A stretch of 64,000 nucleotides of DNA from Paenibacillus sp. FSL H8-0537 (lineage in GTDB: Bacteria; Bacillota; Bacilli; Paenibacillales; Paenibacillaceae), in NCBI RefSeq assembly GCF_038051995.1, contig NZ_CP150290.1, positions 6,610,501 through 6,674,500 of the forward strand. The letters are read 5' to 3'. Under the pieces are notes generated by a model that saw nothing but the letters and a program-made list of their open reading frames with translations, did no database searches and was not told where the DNA came from. Both the position numbers and the translations under genes were made by a program. Positions 59,777 to 64,000 of the stretch are shown here, in pieces. Within the stretch, counting starts at the first letter, position 1. Each line of letters opens with the position of its first letter.

Positions 59777-60610
59777 GTGGAGAAGATGTGCCAGGTGCTT
59801 CACGTATCCAGGAGCGGCTATTATAAATGGCGCACCGCAGCGCCGTCCGGAAGGCAACAGCGAAAAGAAAAGCTCACCCAGCGAATCACGTGGCACTACG
59901 ATGACTCGCTATTCCGTTATGGAAGCCCCCGTATCTACAACGAGCTTCTAAAAGAAGGCTGGGTCGTATCGGAGCGTACGGTCAGCTTCATTATGCGCGA
60001 AAAGGGGCTGCGTTCCTGCATGTCACGCAAGTTCCGCGTCACGACAACCGATTCGAATCACGAGTGGCCGATCGCACCAAACGAGCTGCAGCAAGACTTT
60101 TCGGCAACTAGGCCCAACGAGAAGTGGGTGGCGGACATCACCTACATTCCCTGTCGCCAAGGGAAGCTCTATTTGGCGAGCATCTTGGATCTCTACACGA
60201 AGCAAATCGTAGGCTGGCAATTAAGTGACCACATGACAACGGATCTGGTACTAGATGCCCTGAGGCAAGCTTACACAGCGAAAAAGCCAGAAAAAGGACT
60301 CATCCACCACTCCGATCGTGGATCGCAGTATGCGTCAAAAGCCTACCGTGAGCAACTCAGCACCTACCAGATGAAGGCCAGTATGAGCCGGCGAGGAAAC
60401 TGCTACGATAACGCTTGTATTGAAGCCTTTCACAGTATTTTAAAACGTGAATTAATTTACTGTAATCCCAAATTTAAAACCAAGCAAGAAGCCTATGAGC
60501 AGTTGTATCGGTATTTGGAATTCTTTTATAACCGAAAACGTTCAAACAGCACGCTTGGCTATATGTCACCCTTACGTTTCGAGCAGCTTTATTACGAAAA
60601 AATAGCATAA
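59777..60610 (+). CDS. IS3-family transposase OrfB (rve integrase)
   Basis: 277 residues from the first ATG; the frame is open upstream to the slippery site at 59699, in the -1 phase relative to OrfA, so the natural product is probably a fusion. It has the HTH_21 region YGSPRIYNELLKEGW and the DDE catalytic residues: Asp in WVADITYIP, Asp in HHSDRGSQYAS and Glu in ACIEAFHSILKRE. Complete, with the usual C-terminal YNRKRSNSTLGYMSPLRFE. Confidence 0.93.
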   Translation: MEKMCQVLHVSRSGYYKWRTAAPSGRQQRKEKLTQRITWHYDDSLFRYGSPRIYNELLKEGWVVSERTVSFIMREKGLRSCMSRKFRVTTTDSNHEWPIAPNELQQDFSATRPNEKWVADITYIPCRQGKLYLASILDLYTKQIVGWQLSDHMTTDLVLDALRQAYTAKKPEKGLIHHSDRGSQYASKAYREQLSTYQMKASMSRRGNCYDNACIEAFHSILKRELIYCNPKFKTKQEAYEQLYRYLEFFYNRKRSNSTLGYMSPLRFEQLYYEKIA

Positions 60611-60624
60611 TAGGCGTGTCCACT

Positions 60625-60837
60625 CTATTGACAGAAGAACACTGAGTCCGCAGCCTGTGCCTTAACCCGTGATCCGGTTGAAATAGCGGCTGCTGTGTCC
60701 ACCAAGTCTATCTTTGTGCTGGGAGTAGATCCTTGAAACAAAGAGCATGAAGTAGCTTTTCGGTGCGTAGGATTACATTCAGAAGGTGTGACATTCCCAG
60801 TAGGAGAAGCGACACGTTTGTCGCTGGCATCTATCAT
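60625..60837 (-). CDS. Unrecognised reading frame abutting the IS3 element
   Basis: 70 codons with protein-like composition (IDASDKRVASPTGNV, STKIDLVDTAAAISTGSRVK). Its 3' end runs into the right end of the IS, so it may be a gene truncated by the insertion. A coding-like minus-strand tail also exists left of the IS (59236-59346), which could be the other half, but I cannot prove the join. Otherwise 60838-61004 holds only a hairpin. Confidence 0.3.
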   Translation of the reverse strand: MIDASDKRVASPTGNVTPSECNPTHRKATSCSLFQGSTPSTKIDLVDTAAAISTGSRVKAQAADSVFFCQ

Positions 60838-60910
60838 GATCTGATTTACTTACGTTTGCATACACGTCCCAGAATACTTACTCAAAAAATTTCCATCCCT
60901 CATTACAAAT

Positions 60911-60950
60911 AGGCTGCGTAAAGGTCCTGTTATGAACCTTCACGCAGCCT
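60911..60950 (-). terminator. Hairpin downstream of the secreted repeat protein gene
   Basis: AGGCTGCGT at 60911-60919 pairs with ACGCAGCCT at 60942-60950, with AGGT/ACCT inside. The minus-strand tail is only AT-rich (ATTTGTAAT), so the efficiency is uncertain. Confidence 0.6.
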
Positions 60951-61004
60951 AGTATTCAACTCTCAAGTTTTGCCCTACACTGTATGTCTCATTAAGCCGT
61001 CAGC

Positions 61005-61898
61005 TTAAGCCGTTTGATCAGCAGCTGCGGCTGTATCCGTAGATTCGGCTGCCGCATTATGCTTCCCGTGCTTGCCTTGGCGTCCCTTTCCATCGCCTTC
61101 CGGCTTCTTGAGCTCGCCATTAACGAACTGGGTAACACGCTCCGTGAGGGCAGCGAGTTTCGCATCATATTGCTCCTGTGTCAGCTTGCCATCCGCGAGT
61201 GCTTGATCGAGACGCGTCTTTTCCTCCGCTACTTTTTGGTCAATCACCTTCTGCACGTCTACGCCTTTTTCAGTCGCGATAGTCGCCAGCGTTTTGCCAG
61301 CCTTCAGCTCTGCTTTTAGCTCATCGACTGTCATACTAAGAACGACCGCTGTTTCCTCGCTGGCGAAGCCACCCTTACCGAATCCGCCTTTGCCGCCGCC
61401 ATGTTGGCCACGTTGGCCGCCTTCACCGCCAAGGCCAGCTGGGCCATTAGAATCCAATATTTTATCAGCTATTGCCGAGCTATCCCATTGCTTGTCTGCT
61501 TTTGTCGCACCCAGCGTCTTGTCTGAATTTTCACTTTGAAGCTTCTCTTGGCGAGCAGCAGCAGTTGCATCAATCCATTCCACCAGCTTGGCCTTCAGCG
61601 TCTCGCGGTCTACGCCCTGAGCGGAAGCGACCTCGGCAAGCGTTTGCGTTTGGAGCTGCGTACCCAGCGTCGCTTCATCAAGCTTCAAATATTCAGCAAG
61701 CTGCGTTTTCCACTGTCCAAAACCGAAAAATCCGCCCTTGTGCTTGCCTGCTTCACGCATTTTTCCGCTTCCATCCGCACTGCTTTGCGTGCTTGTATCC
61801 GTCGAAGCTGCATAGATAGCCGGTATGGCCAGCGCACCTCCTCCTAGTACCAGCGATAATGCAATGGCGCTTGCAACGATCGTTTTCGTACCCTTCAT
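61005..61898 (-). CDS. Secreted repeat protein of unknown function
   Basis: 297 residues from the ATG at 61898 (preceded by AAGGTGG; a longer frame from 61955 has no better site). A signal peptide (about 1-30) is followed by two to three related helical segments of the form LAEYLKLDEATLGTQLQTQTLAEVASAQGV and MTVDELKAELKAGKTLATIATEKGV, separated by a Gly/His-rich stretch GGQRGQHGGGKGGFGKGG. The C-terminal third contains a helical EEKTRLDQALADGKLTQEQYDAKL segment, as in many secreted Bacillales proteins with a short-hydrophobic-repeat pattern. No enzymatic motif. Function unknown. Confidence 0.8.
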   Translation of the reverse strand: MKGTKTIVASAIALSLVLGGGALAIPAIYAASTDTSTQSSADGSGKMREAGKHKGGFFGFGQWKTQLAEYLKLDEATLGTQLQTQTLAEVASAQGVDRETLKAKLVEWIDATAAARQEKLQSENSDKTLGATKADKQWDSSAIADKILDSNGPAGLGGEGGQRGQHGGGKGGFGKGGFASEETAVVLSMTVDELKAELKAGKTLATIATEKGVDVQKVIDQKVAEEKTRLDQALADGKLTQEQYDAKLAALTERVTQFVNGELKKPEGDGKGRQGKHGKHNAAAESTDTAAAADQTA

Positions 61899-62024
61899 GA
61901 CTGTATTCCACCTTTCAGTTGAATTTGCCTTACATTTCCTATCATAGGCATCCATTCTTAGCTCAGTTATAAACCCAGCTGAATATTACCTGAAAATCGT
62001 GAGGATTTATTCAGAAAAAAACAA

Positions 62025-62051
62025 TAAAAAGACGGAGCCTCATCAGCTCCG
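62025..62051 (-). terminator. Terminator of the ABC exporter gene
   Basis: CGGAGC at 62033-62038 pairs with GCTCCG at 62046-62051, followed on the minus strand by TCTTTTTATTG. Confidence 0.75.
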
Positions 62052-62101
62052 CCCTGTATCCTATACGATCATGCTCGTTTTCGAAAATAAAGCTTTCAGC
62101 C

Positions 62102-64000
62102 CTAAGCCGTTACAGGCGCTCCCAGCTGCAATTGATACATCGCGAAGTATTTTCCGCTATGCTCCATCAGCTGATCATGGCTGCCCCGCTCAACGATCTC
62201 GCCATGATCCAGCACCAAAATTTGATCGGCCTGGCGAATCGTCGACAGGCGATGGGCAATAACAAACGTCGTGCGCCCTTTTTTGAGCACATCAAGCGCC
62301 TCCTGAATAATCGCCTCTGTCTCGGTATCGATGCTCGCAGTCGCTTCATCCAAAATCAGAATCGCCGGGTCATACGCGAGCGCCCGGGCAAAAGAAATCA
62401 GCTGGCGCTGGCCCGCGGACAGCGTGCTGCCCTTCTCGATAACCGGCGCATCGATGCCGCCGGGAAACTGCATAAACATCTCGTACGCCCCAACATCGCG
62501 CAGCGCCTGCTCTACCCGCTCCCGGCTAATTTCCGGGTTGCCTAGACTGACGTTCGACGCGATCGTTCCCGTGAATAGGAACGGGTCCTGCAGCACGATG
62601 CCCATATGCTGGCGCAGCTGCTGCTTCGGAATATCCAGCACATCGCGCCCATCAATCAGGATGCTGCCTTGCTTTAAGTCATAGAACCGGAACAGCAGGT
62701 TGAGAATGGAGCTTTTGCCGGAGCCGGTGTGTCCTACAAGCGCTACCGTCTCGCCCTGGCGAGCGACGAAGGAAATGTTCTTGAGTACATAATCTTCTTT
62801 TTTATAAGCGAAGGTGACGTCCTTGAACTGCACTTCGCCCTTGTAACGCTCGATTTTACCGCTTTCAACGTCAATGCCTTCTTCATCCATCAGCTTGAAT
62901 ACACGTTCCGCTGAAACGCGTGCCGTCTCCAGATTGGAGAGCTGGTTCACCACGCCGACAATCGGCTGGAACATCCGGTTCATGAGATCAATAAAAGCAT
63001 ACAGCGTACCGACGAGCAGAATCGTACCGAACCAATTGCCCCAGAACATCCAAATGACAACCAAAAACATAATGTTGCGGATGACCTGAACCATATTATG
63101 CGAGGTGATGGAATTTAAATGAAGCAGCTTGTTTTGATATTTAAAATAATGATTATTCAGCTCATCAAATTCCTCCATCGTCTCTTTCTGGCGGCGGAAA
63201 GCCTGAATAATCGGCATCCCTTGAATAGCCTCATTGATCATGCCGTTAATTTCGCTGAGCTTAGCTCGAATAACCTTATTGTAGTGCGCCGCAAAGCGGC
63301 GATATACCTTGATCCATACGAGCAGCAGCGGCACCAGCGGCAGTGCGAACAACGCCAGACGCCAGTCAAGAAAGAACAATGCTACATAGATCGCCGACAT
63401 ATAAATGATGGCTGAGAAAAAGTTCGCCAATACCGAAACATACAGCTCCCGCACCGCCTCGGTGTCATTCGTAATGCGTGATACGACTTGGCCTGCGGCC
63501 AGTGTATCGTAATAATTGACGGGCAGCCGCTGCGTATGCTCGAATACATCATTACGCATGCGGCGGACGATGCTGTTCGCTGACGTCTGCAGCAGCAGCC
63601 TTTGGCCATATGTCAAAAATCCGCCTATGAGCAGCAGCACGCAATAAAGCGCCGCAAGCTTAATAATGCCAGGTGTTTCCGGCTTGTAGAAGGCGAACAG
63701 CTCTTTTGCGGACAAGGCGGTTACAGGGAAAGTAACCATCTCTCCTGTCGCTTTGCTCGTAAGGGTCATCTGCTGCCCCTCTACCTTGCGTTTTCCATCC
63801 TCGAAGGGCAGCTTCCCTTCAAGCCAATAAAACGTTCTTCCCGACTGCAATATCCGCACACTCTCACCCTGCGGCTCTCCAGCCGACAGGTGATCCACGC
63901 GTTTGTACCATTTTCCATTATGCTCAACCGCGAAGCTGTCTTGCTTCGCCGTCTCATACCATGTCTTCTCAATGCCAAGTATGTTTTGGTCGATCATGCG
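62102..64000 (-). CDS. BmrD-like multidrug ABC exporter half (5'-truncated)
   Basis: ABC exporter with membrane and nucleotide-binding domains fused; the visible part has 631 residues and the true N-terminus lies beyond the window. After the first-helix remnant (MIDQNILG) comes an insert of about 90 residues before the next helix, a feature of B. subtilis BmrD (YheH). Walker A is GHTGSGKSS, signature LSAGQRQLISFARAL and Walker B ILILDEATASID. The partner (BmrC-like) would be encoded just outside, to the right. It exports drugs as a heterodimer; assignment by the insert and motifs. Confidence 0.88.
   Translation of the reverse strand, partial: RMIDQNILGIEKTWYETAKQDSFAVEHNGKWYKRVDHLSAGEPQGESVRILQSGRTFYWLEGKLPFEDGKRKVEGQQMTLTSKATGEMVTFPVTALSAKELFAFYKPETPGIIKLAALYCVLLLIGGFLTYGQRLLLQTSANSIVRRMRNDVFEHTQRLPVNYYDTLAAGQVVSRITNDTEAVRELYVSVLANFFSAIIYMSAIYVALFFLDWRLALFALPLVPLLLVWIKVYRRFAAHYNKVIRAKLSEINGMINEAIQGMPIIQAFRRQKETMEEFDELNNHYFKYQNKLLHLNSITSHNMVQVIRNIMFLVVIWMFWGNWFGTILLVGTLYAFIDLMNRMFQPIVGVVNQLSNLETARVSAERVFKLMDEEGIDVESGKIERYKGEVQFKDVTFAYKKEDYVLKNISFVARQGETVALVGHTGSGKSSILNLLFRFYDLKQGSILIDGRDVLDIPKQQLRQHMGIVLQDPFLFTGTIASNVSLGNPEISRERVEQALRDVGAYEMFMQFPGGIDAPVIEKGSTLSAGQRQLISFARALAYDPAILILDEATASIDTETEAIIQEALDVLKKGRTTFVIAHRLSTIRQADQILVLDHGEIVERGSHDQLMEHSGKYFAMYQLQLGAPVTA

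Larger units (their letters stand above)
59345..60633 (+). mobile_element. IS3-family insertion sequence
   Basis: Two overlapping transposase frames are framed by inverted ends sharing GTGGACAC (59359-59366) and its complement GTGTCCAC (60616-60623), with weaker matches outward to AATAAAAA / CTATTGACA. Exact ends and target duplication cannot be fixed by eye. All catalytic parts look intact, so the element may be active. Confidence 0.8.

Overview
This window looks like the chromosome of a Paenibacillus-type member of the Bacillales. The reasons are strong GGAGG-type ribosome binding sites, a lipoteichoic acid synthase, an S-layer-homology (SLH) surface protein of 1712 residues, a YesM/YesN-type two-component system, ydaO (c-di-AMP) riboswitches and many intrinsic terminators. 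Most of the window has balanced to moderately GC-rich composition. One block, about 51,200-58,870, is visibly AT-rich. No rRNA or tRNA genes and no CRISPR arrays were seen.

Layout. 1-14 kb holds housekeeping and stress genes: an RlmA-like rRNA methyltransferase, catalase with a Fur/PerR-type regulator (a matching palindromic operator lies in front of both), a degenerate response regulator, cardiolipin synthase, a dGTPase-like HD hydrolase, nucleoside hydrolase, a DUF1540 peptide, a VanY-like carboxypeptidase, LTA synthase, Bcp peroxiredoxin and asparaginase. 14.5-22.9 kb is a galactose-type mglBAC ABC importer downstream of a three-gene sensing unit (YesN-like regulator, YesM-like kinase, lipoprotein sugar-binding protein). 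23.7-31.5 kb is a high-affinity potassium system: two complete c-di-AMP riboswitches in tandem, each with its own terminator, then a small membrane protein gene, kdpF, kdpA, kdpB, kdpC and a protein that duplicates the KdpD sensor half but has no kinase. 31.5-40.3 kb has a PL3 pectate lyase, an Fnr-box-controlled FNT channel plus L-lactate dehydrogenase operon, a ggt-amidase-FAH operon facing an Lrp-type regulator, and a two-subunit chromate transporter. 40.4-47.2 kb encodes the giant SLH protein with cadherin-like repeats and three paralogous phage-tail-collar-domain proteins. 47.4-51.0 kb is a MarR-MMPL efflux pair.

The standout is 51.2-58.6 kb. This AT-rich operon encodes a short precursor peptide that looks like a circular (head-to-tail cyclised) bacteriocin of the uberolysin/amylocyclicin type, with the usual accessory set. 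That set is a large membrane protein, an ABC ATPase, a 58-residue cationic two-helix immunity candidate, a SpoIIM/DUF95 protein, a Yip1-like membrane protein and an HlyD-ATPase-FtsX export module. A strong terminator follows the structural gene directly. The island is flanked upstream by IS1182-like debris and an IS3-family element with an A6G frameshift site, which fits horizontal acquisition. The window ends with a secreted repeat protein of unknown function and a 5'-truncated BmrD-like ABC exporter.
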